This document shows positions 8,335 to 17,040 of a stretch of DNA of 27,954 bases, piece by piece. The stretch is taken from assembly GCA_036734085.1 (NCBI GenBank), contig DAIMZF010000034.1:1-27954 (forward strand), given 5' to 3'. The notes below the pieces were generated by a model. That model was not told the DNA's origin, did not search any database, and was given only the letters and a program-made list of their open reading frames with translations. A program made the position numbers and the translations under genes. Within the stretch, counting starts at the first letter, position 1. The number at the start of each line of letters is the position of its first letter. The DNA is from J038 sp036734085. Its GTDB lineage: Bacteria > Chloroflexota > Anaerolineae > Aggregatilineales > Phototrophicaceae.

Positions 8335-9042
8335 GTGGCAAGACCAATTAAAGAGACATCGCGTGAGCAAATGATTGAACAGATTAAAACAACTGCCCGT
8401 CAGCAAATGTCCAAATATGGTACAGCCGGGTTATCTCTGCGTGGCATCGCCCGTGAGGTAGGCGTGACTGCACCCGCTATCTATAATTATTTTCCGACAT
8501 TAGACGACTTGATTACTGCTTTGATTGCTGATGCGTTTATTGCTCTTGCAGATGCAATGGACGCCGCCGGTAATGCGGTAACATCACCTAAGCAGGGGGG
8601 GCGCATTTATGCTGTAGTCATGGCCTACAGACGCTGGGCGTTCGATAATCCCACGACTTTTCAGTTGATATACGGCAATCCCATTCCTGGTTATCATGCA
8701 CCGCCAGAAGTCACCGCACCCCTTGCGCGGCGTCCTTTTTGGGGGTTAATGCGCTCATTTGCTACTGCCTTTACAACGGGTGAGCTTGTCATCCCGGATG
8801 CTTACCAGACTATCCCGCCGCAGGTTGAAGCCAACATTCGAGATTACCTGGCGGCGGAAGGAGGGGACATTCCTATGCCATTAAACATCATTCATTTGAT
8901 AATCTCTGGATGGACACGCATACACGGTATTATCATGCTGGAACTAACCCATCATGTGACGCCTGTCATCGGCTTTACAGACCAGTTTTATGAGCACGAA
9001 ATCTTGTCATTCATGAGCATGTTAGGGCTTGAGATAGACTGA
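8335..9042 (+). CDS. TetR/AcrR-family transcriptional regulator (WHG domain)
   Basis: A 235-residue regulator. The N-terminal helix-turn-helix (about 28-55, GLSLRGIAREVGVTAPAIYNYFP) is a clear TetR DNA-binding domain. The C-terminal part carries the features of the WHG ligand-binding class (RRWAFDNPTTFQLIYGNPIPGY and GWTRIHGIIMLEL). The start is GTG at 8335, supported by AGAAAGG ten bases upstream; no suitable ATG is nearby. It is divergently transcribed from the SDR gene, with palindromes between them, the standard layout of a TetR repressor controlling itself and a neighbouring enzyme. The ligand is unknown. Confidence 0.92.
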   Translation: MARPIKETSREQMIEQIKTTARQQMSKYGTAGLSLRGIAREVGVTAPAIYNYFPTLDDLITALIADAFIALADAMDAAGNAVTSPKQGGRIYAVVMAYRRWAFDNPTTFQLIYGNPIPGYHAPPEVTAPLARRPFWGLMRSFATAFTTGELVIPDAYQTIPPQVEANIRDYLAAEGGDIPMPLNIIHLIISGWTRIHGIIMLELTHHVTPVIGFTDQFYEHEILSFMSMLGLEID

Positions 9043-9079
9043 GTAAAATAAATTTTAATCGGACATTTACTTATGTTGT

Positions 9080-9108
9080 TTGACATCCGAAACGTTTTGA
9101 GTTACATT
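9080..9108 (+). promoter_or_regulatory. Promoter of the LacI-family gene and sugar cluster
   Basis: A perfect TTGACA (9080-9085), a 17-bp spacer and TACATT (9103-9108), predicting a transcription start near 9115. The spacer is filled by the first LacI-type operator, so the promoter is very likely autoregulated. Confidence 0.7.
9085..9102. promoter_or_regulatory. LacI-family operator O1
   Basis: ATCCGAAACGTTTTGAGT, centred on the AAACGTTT core with the central CG typical of LacI/GalR operators. It occupies the -35/-10 spacer of the cluster promoter. It is a near copy of O2, 33 bp downstream centre to centre. Confidence 0.75.
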
Positions 9109-9117
9109 TTGTTCAAT

Positions 9118-9135
9118 ATCCGAAACGTTTTGGAT
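9118..9135. promoter_or_regulatory. LacI-family operator O2
   Basis: ATCCGAAACGTTTTGGAT, an almost perfect palindrome (one mismatched pair) around AAACGTTT. It lies just downstream of the predicted transcription start and 33 bp (about three helical turns) from O1, so both sites face the same side of the helix. Confidence 0.75.
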
Positions 9136-9167
9136 ATAAACCTTAAAGACTTATTTTTAGAAAAAAC

Positions 9168-10199
9168 ATGATGCAAGAAATTACGTTAAAAGATGTTGCG
9201 CAAGCGGCGGGTTATTCCGTCACAACTGTATCGCGGGCACTAAGTGGCTACGACGATGTTAATGAAGTTACACGCAAGCACATCGTAGATGTTGCAGAGC
9301 AATTAGGGTATCGCCCCAACAGCATCGCCAGACAGCTACAGTCTAAGCGCACAAATACAATCGGCATCATCACAAGCTATTCTTCCCCCGATGATGAAGA
9401 TGATTATTACAGTATGCTGGTTCGCGGTATCAGCCATATTGCCGCACAAAACCACTATGACGTTTTATTAAGCACACAAGTTGACCCCCAACAAGAGATG
9501 AAAGCCTATCATCGTATTGCCGGTGGTCGCCGGGTTGATGGCATGATATTGGCGCGTAATGCACTTGATGATGAACGTATCGCCTACTTAGAGTCCATCA
9601 AGCATCCTTTTGTTTTGGCGGGGCGGGGCACACCGGGTAAGAAGGCTCACTACCCCTATATTGATGCCGATAGTGAGTTGGGTGTGCGAATGTTAGTCGA
9701 GCATTTTATTGATTACGGCTATCGTGACATTGGGTTAATCCTGTCACCGGAGAACCTTATCTACACCACCTATCGTCTACAGGGCTACAAACAAGGCTTA
9801 GCGGCGGCGGGTATCCCGTTTGAGCAATCGCACGTCATCGTTGGCGACTTAAGCCGTGATAGTGGTGTAACGGCTATGCAGATGTTGCTTAAGCGTGTGC
9901 CGCATTTAAACGCGGTGGTTGCCTGTAATGATATGATGGCCTTCGGCGCGATGTGGGCATTGCGTGACATGGGGTTGAACATCGGCAGTGATGTAGCTGT
10001 TGGCGGATTTGACGATATTACGCCTGCCCGCTATGCCTCTCCTAGCTTAACGACTATCCGCCAACCTATTTTTGAGATTGGCGAGCTTCTGGCGCAAATG
10101 CTCATCAAACTTATTGATGAACAACCCATTTCTGAACAGCAAATCCTCGTTAAGCCGGAACTAATCATTCGCGGCTCTAGCGGTCAACCACGTCGATAA
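9168..10199 (+). CDS. LacI/GalR-family transcriptional regulator
   Basis: A 343-residue regulator. It has an N-terminal LacI helix-turn-helix (about 6-25, TLKDVAQAAGYSVTTVSRAL), a hinge helix (PNSIARQLQSKRT, about 50-62) and a periplasmic-binding-protein-like effector domain with the family block VAVGGFDD, SPSLTTIRQP near the C terminus. ATGs at 9168 and 9171 are both possible, with only a weak AG-rich sequence upstream. The two operators in its own promoter match the CG-centred LacI consensus, so autorepression is likely. It heads a run of ABC transporter, glycosyltransferase and sugar phosphorylase genes (93-nt gap to the next), which points to a sugar or glucoside effector. The effector cannot be read from the sequence. 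Confidence 0.93.
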   Translation: MMQEITLKDVAQAAGYSVTTVSRALSGYDDVNEVTRKHIVDVAEQLGYRPNSIARQLQSKRTNTIGIITSYSSPDDEDDYYSMLVRGISHIAAQNHYDVLLSTQVDPQQEMKAYHRIAGGRRVDGMILARNALDDERIAYLESIKHPFVLAGRGTPGKKAHYPYIDADSELGVRMLVEHFIDYGYRDIGLILSPENLIYTTYRLQGYKQGLAAAGIPFEQSHVIVGDLSRDSGVTAMQMLLKRVPHLNAVVACNDMMAFGAMWALRDMGLNIGSDVAVGGFDDITPARYASPSLTTIRQPIFEIGELLAQMLIKLIDEQPISEQQILVKPELIIRGSSGQPRR

Positions 10200-10292
10200 A
10201 AGACTTTATAGCGGAAGGAGTTCGACATATACGATACTGGAACAATTTTAAGTGGATTTTTTGTACGTAAAAGATTTTGTGAGGAATAAACC

Positions 10293-11684
10293 ATGCGAAT
10301 GAAAAAACTTTTTATCGTCCTGCTTGCCCTGATGCTTGCATTAACAAGTGTGGTATTCAGCGTTACCGCACAGAGCGTGGAGCGTATCACGTTTTGGTCG
10401 AGTGAATTTCAACCAGTGCGTGTGGAGCGCCAACAGGCCATTATCAATGCCTTTCAAGACGCTAATCCCGGCATTACTGTTGACCTCGTTGTCATGGACG
10501 AGAACTTAATGAATCAACTCATGACCATTAATGTTGCCGCCGGTACACCACCCGATGTCATCCTGCACCCACTTCAGTTGACAGCTAGCTGGTATGAGTC
10601 CGGCTTGCTGGATGCTGAATTTGCTACACGTGTTATCAATGACTTAGGTATCGACACATTCAGCGCGGGGGCTTTGGGCTTAGTGCAGGTAGATACTGAC
10701 CTTTATGCCGCTATTCCATCGGATGGATGGGGACAATTGCTCATCTATCGTAAAGACCTGTTTGACGCCGCCGGGCTAGAAGCGCCGACGACCTTTGAGG
10801 CCATTATGGAAGCGGCGGCGGCTTTACACGACCCGGACAATGGATTTGTTGGCTTCTTGGGGGCGTCTAGCCCATCACAGCTTTACACATGGCAAGTGTT
10901 TGAACACATCGCATTAGCTAACGGCGCGAACTTTATAGACGCTGAAGGCAATGTTACATTCGACACACCCGAAATGGTGGAAGCTATCGAATTCTACGTG
11001 GAACTGATGCAAAACTATGGCCCGCTAGAGGATGATTATTACTGGTTGCAGACTCGTGCGGAATATCAGGCAGGACGCGGTGCGATGGTCATTTGGTCAC
11101 CTTTCATCCTGGATGAAATGGCTGGCCTGCGTGACGATGCCCCTGTGACTTGCCCTGAGTGTGCGGACAACCCCTTGTTTTTAGCACAAAATTCTGGCGT
11201 TGTGGCCGCTTTCAGTGGGTACAGTAGTGACTCGCCTGCTACATGGGGCAGTTTGAATAGTCTGGCGCTTGGCCCGAATGCGTCACCTGCCGCCCAGTCC
11301 TTCATTGAATTCTGGATGAATGAAGCCTATGTTGACGGATTGGCAATTGCGGCTGAAGGCAAATTTCCTATGCGCGGCGGTACAGCAGATGACCCCGATT
11401 TGTACGTGCGTGGTTGGTTCGATCTTGAAGTCGGTGTGACAACACTCTCGCCCCTGAGCGCCGCCTACGATGAAGAATTCCTGCGTACTGTGGTTGAAGG
11501 CGCAGATGGTTACGACCGTATGGGCTACAACGTTGGTCAATCTGTATTAGCAAGTGCAATCAGTACGCAGTTCTTCATTCAAGAGAACCTGGTACGAGCG
11601 ATCAATGGTGAAATCTCCGCAGAAGAAGCGGCAGAAAATATCCAATTCGCCATTGAAGACCTCCAGTTCGATCTGGATCTTTAA
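10293..11684 (+). CDS. ABC sugar transporter, extracellular solute-binding protein (family 1 type)
   Basis: A 463-residue secreted binding protein. The N terminus is a signal peptide: MRMKK, a hydrophobic core, then VTA-QS as the likely cleavage site near residue 27. There is no lipobox Cys, unlike many Gram-positive homologues. The mature part starts with ERITFWSSEFQP and contains VAAGTPPDVILH and WSPFILDEM, typical of MalE/UgpB-like proteins. ATG at 10293 has GAGGA seven bases upstream. It is followed by two permease genes, with hairpins in the 104-nt gap that could allow more binding protein than permease to be made. Substrate is inferred as an oligosaccharide or glucoside from the downstream phosphorylase. 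Confidence 0.92.
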   Translation: MRMKKLFIVLLALMLALTSVVFSVTAQSVERITFWSSEFQPVRVERQQAIINAFQDANPGITVDLVVMDENLMNQLMTINVAAGTPPDVILHPLQLTASWYESGLLDAEFATRVINDLGIDTFSAGALGLVQVDTDLYAAIPSDGWGQLLIYRKDLFDAAGLEAPTTFEAIMEAAAALHDPDNGFVGFLGASSPSQLYTWQVFEHIALANGANFIDAEGNVTFDTPEMVEAIEFYVELMQNYGPLEDDYYWLQTRAEYQAGRGAMVIWSPFILDEMAGLRDDAPVTCPECADNPLFLAQNSGVVAAFSGYSSDSPATWGSLNSLALGPNASPAAQSFIEFWMNEAYVDGLAIAAEGKFPMRGGTADDPDLYVRGWFDLEVGVTTLSPLSAAYDEEFLRTVVEGADGYDRMGYNVGQSVLASAISTQFFIQENLVRAINGEISAEEAAENIQFAIEDLQFDLDL

Positions 11685-11721
11685 TCACTACAGATTTTTG
11701 ATGGACTGATATTTACCAAAA

Positions 11722-11753
11722 GAGGGCGCGGTTTTTGTAGAGGCCGTGCCCTT
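11722..11753 (+). terminator. Intercistronic hairpin after the sugar-binding protein gene
   Basis: GGGCGCGG (11724-11731) pairs with CCGTGCCC (11744-11751) with one G-U pair, extended by A-T (11723/11752) and a G-U pair. The loop is 12 nt. No T run follows, so partial attenuation or 3'-end stabilisation of the binding-protein mRNA is more likely than full termination. Confidence 0.5.
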
Positions 11754-11754
11754 A

Positions 11755-11781
11755 CCCTATCATCCTTCGTCATGATGAGGG
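11755..11781 (+). promoter_or_regulatory. Hairpin covering the Shine-Dalgarno of the first permease gene
   Basis: CCCT(AT)CATC at 11755-11764 can pair with GATGAGGG at 11774-11781, with a 2-nt bulge. The 3' arm contains GAGGG, the ribosome site seven bases before the ATG at 11789. Translation of the permease may therefore be damped relative to the binding protein. Confidence 0.45.
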
Positions 11782-11788
11782 CGAAAAC

Positions 11789-13099
11789 ATGGAAATAATA
11801 TTTTCAATAATAATTTGGGCAATTATTGGTGCTTTGCCTGCTTTTTACGTGGCATACTTCAAACGTTACCAGTTAAGAACTGCGCTATTTTTTGGGGCCT
11901 TTGCGGGTGTATTGATTGGTGAAATCGCTGTACAGATTGGTATTATCGCCACACAGGGCAGTGCGATTGTTACTATCTTTGGCTTGGCGTTTGTGGCGGC
12001 TTTGCTTCTGCCTTATGGCAAGCTGGAAGAACAAATCACGATGCAGGGGCGCATCACACAACTTGCCTATGCACTCACAATCCCAACAGCTTTAATTGTG
12101 CTAGGCATTGTGATTTTCCCCGTCATCTGGAACGTTATCTTCAGCGTGCGCGACATTCGCACAGCAGACTTAGCAACTGTAGAACTATTCAACTTTGACT
12201 CCTTGACGCTGGATAACTTCATCGCGCAGGCTTCCTTAAGGATTGATACTCTGCCCTGTGAGATAGATGAAGAGACAGGTGAATGTGCCCGCGATGCTAA
12301 CGGCAACATCATTTACCCACAAGCGCGGCGTTACTTTGGCACGGAATATCGCGGTTTTAACGAAGCAACAAACTTTACGCTGGGCGACGATTATTATGCC
12401 ATCAGTGTGCGTAACCGCGACTTTTACCCGATGCTATTCCGCACCTTATTCTACACACTCGCCAGCACCATTTTAGCAATCACTGCCGGCCTGGTGGCGG
12501 CGCTATTAGTGCGTGATGCCTTTCCTGGACGGGGCATATTTAGGGGGTTTTTGCTTTTTCCTTATATCGCACCTGTTATATCAGTGGCGTTTGTGTGGCA
12601 GGCGTTGCTTCGGCAGAATGGCTTTATTAATGAATTAGCCGACACACGTATCTCGTTTTTGACAACTAGTGATACATGGCTTGGCTTGCCTATCCCGTTA
12701 GTGATGGTCATTCTTTTTCAAACGTGGCGCTACTTCCCGTTTGCGTTTTTGTTTATGTTGGCACGGTTGCAGGCTATCCCGGATGACATCTACGAAGCGG
12801 CTAAAGTAGATGGCGCCGCGCCAAGCCAGCGCCTCTGGCTGATTACACTGCCCCAATTGCGTGCGGTCATTGGCACGTTGTTCCTGTTGCGCTTCATCTG
12901 GACGTTTAACAAGTTTGATGATGTGTACCTACTCACTGGCCCTATTGAATCAACCAGAGTAATTTCTGTGCAAATTTTTGAACTCCTATTTACCAATGGC
13001 AACATCGGCCAGGCCAGTGCCGTTGCTGTTGTTATGGCCTTGATGTTAGCTGTTGTACTGGCGATTTATTTCCGGTTCTTCTTGGTGGAGGAAAACTAA
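11789..13099 (+). CDS. ABC sugar transporter permease (MalF-like)
   Basis: A 436-residue inner-membrane permease. An N-terminal block of three hydrophobic segments (about 2-75) precedes the usual transporter core, making it longer than the roughly 290-300 residues common in this family. The core has TM segments from about residue 95 on, and the EAA loop that docks the ATPase, EAAKVDGAAPSQRLWLITLP (about 335-354). Between TM1 and the core is an external loop of about 90 residues with two Cys (157, 166) in an Asp/Glu/Asn-rich stretch. It starts at ATG 11789 and ends two bases before the next permease. No ATPase gene is present in the cluster, so a shared MsmX-type ATPase elsewhere is likely. 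Confidence 0.92.
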   Translation: MEIIFSIIIWAIIGALPAFYVAYFKRYQLRTALFFGAFAGVLIGEIAVQIGIIATQGSAIVTIFGLAFVAALLLPYGKLEEQITMQGRITQLAYALTIPTALIVLGIVIFPVIWNVIFSVRDIRTADLATVELFNFDSLTLDNFIAQASLRIDTLPCEIDEETGECARDANGNIIYPQARRYFGTEYRGFNEATNFTLGDDYYAISVRNRDFYPMLFRTLFYTLASTILAITAGLVAALLVRDAFPGRGIFRGFLLFPYIAPVISVAFVWQALLRQNGFINELADTRISFLTTSDTWLGLPIPLVMVILFQTWRYFPFAFLFMLARLQAIPDDIYEAAKVDGAAPSQRLWLITLPQLRAVIGTLFLLRFIWTFNKFDDVYLLTGPIESTRVISVQIFELLFTNGNIGQASAVAVVMALMLAVVLAIYFRFFLVEEN

Positions 13100-13101
13100 T
13101 C

Positions 13102-14094
13102 ATGTTGGATGCTAAACCCTCAACAACCGCCACCAAACAAGCTAAAGTCTGGACGCGGGAAGAAATTGAGACCGTTGTTGCGCGTGTTATTAAAGTAGGT
13201 CTTATTGCGTTTTTTGCTATCGTGACGATTTTCCCCTTCTACTGGATGTTTAATCTATCCATGCGGACGGAAACAGACATTATTGGCAATCCGACAAAGC
13301 TATATCCGTCGATAGATCAAATCCGCACAACTTTACACCCCATAGGTTGTTGGTTGCGTTTTGGCACGGATAACCCCGCCATTAACCCGGATTTACCGGA
13401 AAATTGTGTGCGTGTCTTCGGGCAGAGTAGTTACACGATTGTGTTGGCACAGCAGGGCTTCCCGCCCTTCATCTGGAATAGCTTAATCCTTGCCTTTTTG
13501 ACTGTAACCCTGACTTTATTATTGGCAATACCCGCCGCGTATGCCATCACGCGCCTTAATTATCCCGGTAAAAATATGATGTCCGCCGGAATTTTACTGA
13601 TTTATATGTTCCCGGCAATTGTGCTGGCTATCCCTTTGTTTGTGGTCTTCACACGGACGGGATTACGCGGCACGCTGGAGGGGTTGGTGCTGGTGTATAT
13701 GTCCGGCACGCTACCTGTTGCATTGTATATGCTCCGTAGCTACTTCATGACCATTCCACCAGATTTAGAAGAGGCCGCGCTCATTGATGGTTGCACCTAT
13801 TTTTCGACCATCTGGCGCGTGACGATTCCATTAGCGACACCTGCTATTGCATCTGTGGCGTTGTACACGTTTATGATAGCGTGGAACGAATTCCTGTATG
13901 CATTTTTGTTTTTGGTCACCACCCGCGAGCGGTGGACATTACCACTCGGCCTGCAACAACTGAATACACAGGAAGTTCCAGTGTCGGCACTGATGGCGGG
14001 GTCGTTGATTGTCAGCATCCCGATTATTGTTATCTTTATCTTCTTCGAGCGCTTCCTGACGCGCGGCTTGACTGCGGGTGCAGTGAAAGGGTAG
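13102..14094 (+). CDS. ABC sugar transporter permease (MalG-like)
   Basis: A 330-residue permease of the MalG class. It has a first TM segment at about 31-52 (GLIAFFAIVTIFPFYWMF) and an EAA loop, EEAALIDGCTYFSTIWRVTIP, near residue 222. The external loop after TM1 is about 60 residues and includes Cys83 and Cys102, echoing the Cys pair in the partner permease. A strong GGAGG (13087-13091) lies within the end of the upstream gene, and the intercistronic distance is 2 nt, so the two permeases are co-translated and should form a heterodimer. The glycosyltransferase gene follows after 8 nt. Confidence 0.92.
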   Translation: MLDAKPSTTATKQAKVWTREEIETVVARVIKVGLIAFFAIVTIFPFYWMFNLSMRTETDIIGNPTKLYPSIDQIRTTLHPIGCWLRFGTDNPAINPDLPENCVRVFGQSSYTIVLAQQGFPPFIWNSLILAFLTVTLTLLLAIPAAYAITRLNYPGKNMMSAGILLIYMFPAIVLAIPLFVVFTRTGLRGTLEGLVLVYMSGTLPVALYMLRSYFMTIPPDLEEAALIDGCTYFSTIWRVTIPLATPAIASVALYTFMIAWNEFLYAFLFLVTTRERWTLPLGLQQLNTQEVPVSALMAGSLIVSIPIIVIFIFFERFLTRGLTAGAVKG

Positions 14095-14102
14095 CGATAC
14101 AG

Positions 14103-15365
14103 ATGAAAATTGGCTTTGTAGCAACTCGCCTGGCTGGTGTAGATGGCGTCAGCCTTGAGACTGCGAAGATGGTCAGTGTGCTGGAAGAAATGGGGCACGA
14201 TTGTTTTTATATTGCAGGTGAGCTAGACGCAGATTCTAAGCCCGGACGACAGGTTCCGGCTATGCATTTTGCGGATGCAACATCCAAACAGATTTACGAT
14301 GAAGCGTTTCGCAATCCGCACCCAAGCCAGCAACTATTCCAGCAGATTTATGACATGGCGGATAATCTACGCCAAGAGCTTGAGTCCTTTGTGGCAGATT
14401 ATGCCATTGAGATGATTGTGTCGCAAAATGCCTCTACTATCCCTATGAATCTGTCGCTAGGTATCGCCATTGCCGACCTTGTACGACGCACACGGATAAA
14501 AACACTCTGTCATCATCACGACTTCTACTGGGAGCGCGAACGCTTTATCAACAATGGCATCGGGGATGTTCTACGCGAAGGCTTTCCGCCTAATCTGGCC
14601 CCTATTCAGCATTTGACGATTAATACTCCCATGCGGCGACGGCTATACGAGCAATGCGGAATCGACGCGCTTTACCTGCCCAATGTGTTCGACTTCCATA
14701 CACCGCCACCCTCACCGGATAGCTACGCCGCTAGCTTCCGTGCAGAAATGAGACTGAGTGATGATGATTTGATTGTCTTACAGCCAACGCGCATAATTCG
14801 CCGCAAAGGGATTGAGAAGGCGATTGAACTGGTTCGTAAATTAGATGATGAACGCCTTATCCTGATTATCACGGGTTATGAAGGGGATGAGGCCGGCGGC
14901 TACGGCGCATGGCTTACAGAAGAAGCAGACCGAAGCGGTATTCGTTATAAGTTTATTGGGGAGCGCGTGGGTGCGCTTCGAGGGGAAAAAGACGGTCAGC
15001 GTGTATTTACTCTGTGGGATATTTATCCTCATGCACATTTCATCACTTATCCCAGTACCTACGAGGGCTTTGGCAACGCCTTAATTGAGACTATGTATTT
15101 TCGTAAGCCATTTATTGTGAATACTTACCCGATGTATTTGTCCGACATTAAGCCGACTGGCATCCGGGCGGTGGAATTTAACCACGACATTACCGAAGAT
15201 GTGTTGACACAAACCCGATATATCATTGATAATGCCGCGTTGCGTGATGAGATAACCGCGCACAATTATCAGGTTGGCTTGCAATACTTTTCTTTTGACA
15301 TTTTAAGAAAAACCCTACACCAAGCGATGGAGCGCCTGCATGGAAAAGGTACGGCACTGTCTTGA
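14103..15365 (+). CDS. GT4-family glycosyltransferase
   Basis: A 420-residue GT-B fold enzyme. The N-terminal domain begins KIGFVATRLAGVDGVSLET. The C-terminal nucleotide-sugar domain has TRIIRRKGIEKAIEL, FIGERVG and the E-x7-E motif of retaining GT4 enzymes (Glu321 and Glu329 in YEGFGNALIE). The frame is open further upstream into the permease gene, but the protein clearly starts at ATG 14103, eight bases after the permease stop. The last 26 bases overlap the phosphorylase gene. From memory, the motif pattern resembles glucosylglycerate- or mannosylglucosylglycerate-type synthases, which would fit the neighbouring phosphorylase, but donor and acceptor are not provable here. No signal peptide; cytoplasmic. 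Confidence 0.85.
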   Translation: MKIGFVATRLAGVDGVSLETAKMVSVLEEMGHDCFYIAGELDADSKPGRQVPAMHFADATSKQIYDEAFRNPHPSQQLFQQIYDMADNLRQELESFVADYAIEMIVSQNASTIPMNLSLGIAIADLVRRTRIKTLCHHHDFYWERERFINNGIGDVLREGFPPNLAPIQHLTINTPMRRRLYEQCGIDALYLPNVFDFHTPPPSPDSYAASFRAEMRLSDDDLIVLQPTRIIRRKGIEKAIELVRKLDDERLILIITGYEGDEAGGYGAWLTEEADRSGIRYKFIGERVGALRGEKDGQRVFTLWDIYPHAHFITYPSTYEGFGNALIETMYFRKPFIVNTYPMYLSDIKPTGIRAVEFNHDITEDVLTQTRYIIDNAALRDEITAHNYQVGLQYFSFDILRKTLHQAMERLHGKGTALS

Positions 15366-17040
15366 GTCTATCTATGACCTCCCTACAGCCACACAAACAC
15401 TGGACAAAATTCAACAGTTAATTGAAAGCTATCGGGCGAAAATAGATCCGGTAGAGCAGGCGCCACCTTTTACAGAGCGCGACGCTGTGTTGATTACCTA
15501 TGGTGATACACTCTATGCGGAGGATGAACCGCCGTTGCGGACTCTCCGGCGCTTTGCGGAAAATTGCCTTCAAGGTATGTTATCCACGATTCATATTCTG
15601 CCATTTTACCCTTATTCATCGGATGACGGATTCGCGGTAAAAGATTTTTATGCAGTGAACCCCCAGCTAGGCGATTGGCCTGATGTGAGGTCACTTGGTA
15701 GCCACTTTCGTTTGATGTTCGATGCCGTCTTTAACCATATGTCCGCGCAGAGCCAGTGGTTTGAACAATTTTTAGCGGATGAACCGGGTTTTGAGGGGCT
15801 GTTTTATGTCGAGTCGCCGGATACAGATTTACGCAGTGTTACCCGTCCGCGTGCTTTACCATTATTGACGCCCTTTCAACGTAAAGAAGGGGGGACTGTC
15901 CATATCTGGACAACCTTCAGTGCAGACCAGGTAGACTTTGACCCACGTTATCCACAGACGTTAATTCGCTTGCTGGATATTTTGCTCTTTTATGTCGCGC
16001 AGGGCGCAACGTTCATTCGCCTTGATGCGATTTGCTTTTTGTGGAAGGAACCTGGCACGACTTCCATCCACTTGCCACAAACACACGCCATCGTCCAACT
16101 GATGCGGGCGGTGTTGGATGTTATCGCGCCGCATGTCATTCTAATCACGGAGACTAATGTCCCACACCACGAGAATATTTCCTACTTTGGTGATGGTACA
16201 AACGAAGCACAACTGGTCTATAATTTCACGTTGCCTCCTTTGTTGTTCCATACGATGCTAACCGGGAATGTGGTTAAATTGCGTGATTGGATTAACACAC
16301 TGCAAGCCCCATCACCGCGCACCACGTTTTTTAACTTCACCGCCTCCCACGATGGAATCGGCGTGCGACCTGTAGAGGGTATCTTGAGTGAAGATGAGTT
16401 AAACGCGATGATTGAACACGTCAACAAACGGGGCGGACGTGTTTCGTATCGGGGCAACAGTGACGGCAATCAAAGCCCGTATGAGCTAAACATCACCTAT
16501 ATTGACGCTGTGATTGACCCGCAGGAACCCATAGCGTTACAAGTGAAGTGCTTCCTGGTTTCTCAGGCTGTTGCCCTGTCGCTTGCGGGAGTTCCAGCAG
16601 TTTATATTCATAGCTTAATTGGCACACGCAACGACACTGACGGGGTGCTTCGGCTAGGGCATAATCGCGCCATTAACCGGGCGAAATTACCACTTGATGA
16701 TGTTGAAGCATCATTGGCGGATAAAACCAGTTTCCGTGCCAGGATGTTTGATGCTTATAGTAAATTATTACACCACCGCATCGAACAAGCGGCTTTTCAT
16801 CCTAATGCGGCACAGAAAGCTGTTTCTGTGGGTAATGATGCGGTTCTGGCGATATTACGCACGCCAGAACATGGAAACGCGGTATTAGGGCTATTCAATG
16901 TGACAGGGCAGGCACAATCCGTAGACCTGAGCGCGTTCACAACCATCACAGGCAAACGGGATGTGCTGACGGGTGTTATGGCACAACCCGGACACAATGA
17001 ACTTGAACCTTATGGCGTCTACTGGTTTGTGATGGATTAG
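15340..17040 (+). CDS. GH13 subfamily 18 sugar phosphorylase (sucrose / glucosylglycerate phosphorylase-like)
   Basis: A 566-residue alpha-amylase-superfamily enzyme that should split an alpha-glucoside with phosphate to glucose 1-phosphate. The catalytic set is intact: nucleophile Asp229 (IRLDAICFLWKEPGT), acid/base Glu271 (ITETNVPHHENISYFG) and stabilising Asp338 (FFNFTASHDGIGVRP). The blocks LPFYPYSSDDGF, FDAVFNHMSAQS and DGTNEAQLVYNF fit GH13_18. The motif style is closer to the YcjM/glucosylglycerate phosphorylase branch than to classical sucrose phosphorylase, but this is a judgement by eye. It begins inside the glycosyltransferase gene with GGAG seven bases before ATG 15340, showing translational coupling. 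No signal peptide, so it acts on imported or internal substrate. Its stop lies 6 bp from the convergent MscS gene. Confidence 0.88.
   Translation: MEKVRHCLESIYDLPTATQTLDKIQQLIESYRAKIDPVEQAPPFTERDAVLITYGDTLYAEDEPPLRTLRRFAENCLQGMLSTIHILPFYPYSSDDGFAVKDFYAVNPQLGDWPDVRSLGSHFRLMFDAVFNHMSAQSQWFEQFLADEPGFEGLFYVESPDTDLRSVTRPRALPLLTPFQRKEGGTVHIWTTFSADQVDFDPRYPQTLIRLLDILLFYVAQGATFIRLDAICFLWKEPGTTSIHLPQTHAIVQLMRAVLDVIAPHVILITETNVPHHENISYFGDGTNEAQLVYNFTLPPLLFHTMLTGNVVKLRDWINTLQAPSPRTTFFNFTASHDGIGVRPVEGILSEDELNAMIEHVNKRGGRVSYRGNSDGNQSPYELNITYIDAVIDPQEPIALQVKCFLVSQAVALSLAGVPAVYIHSLIGTRNDTDGVLRLGHNRAINRAKLPLDDVEASLADKTSFRARMFDAYSKLLHHRIEQAAFHPNAAQKAVSVGNDAVLAILRTPEHGNAVLGLFNVTGQAQSVDLSAFTTITGKRDVLTGVMAQPGHNELEPYGVYWFVMD

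Noticed and set aside
9043..9079. Terminator after the TetR gene
   Set aside because: The short AT-rich stretch has no stable stem; nothing supports a terminator here.
13791..14102. Upstream extension of the glycosyltransferase frame
   Set aside because: It overlaps the MalG-like permease in another frame and has no family similarity; the enzyme begins at MKIGFVATRLAG.
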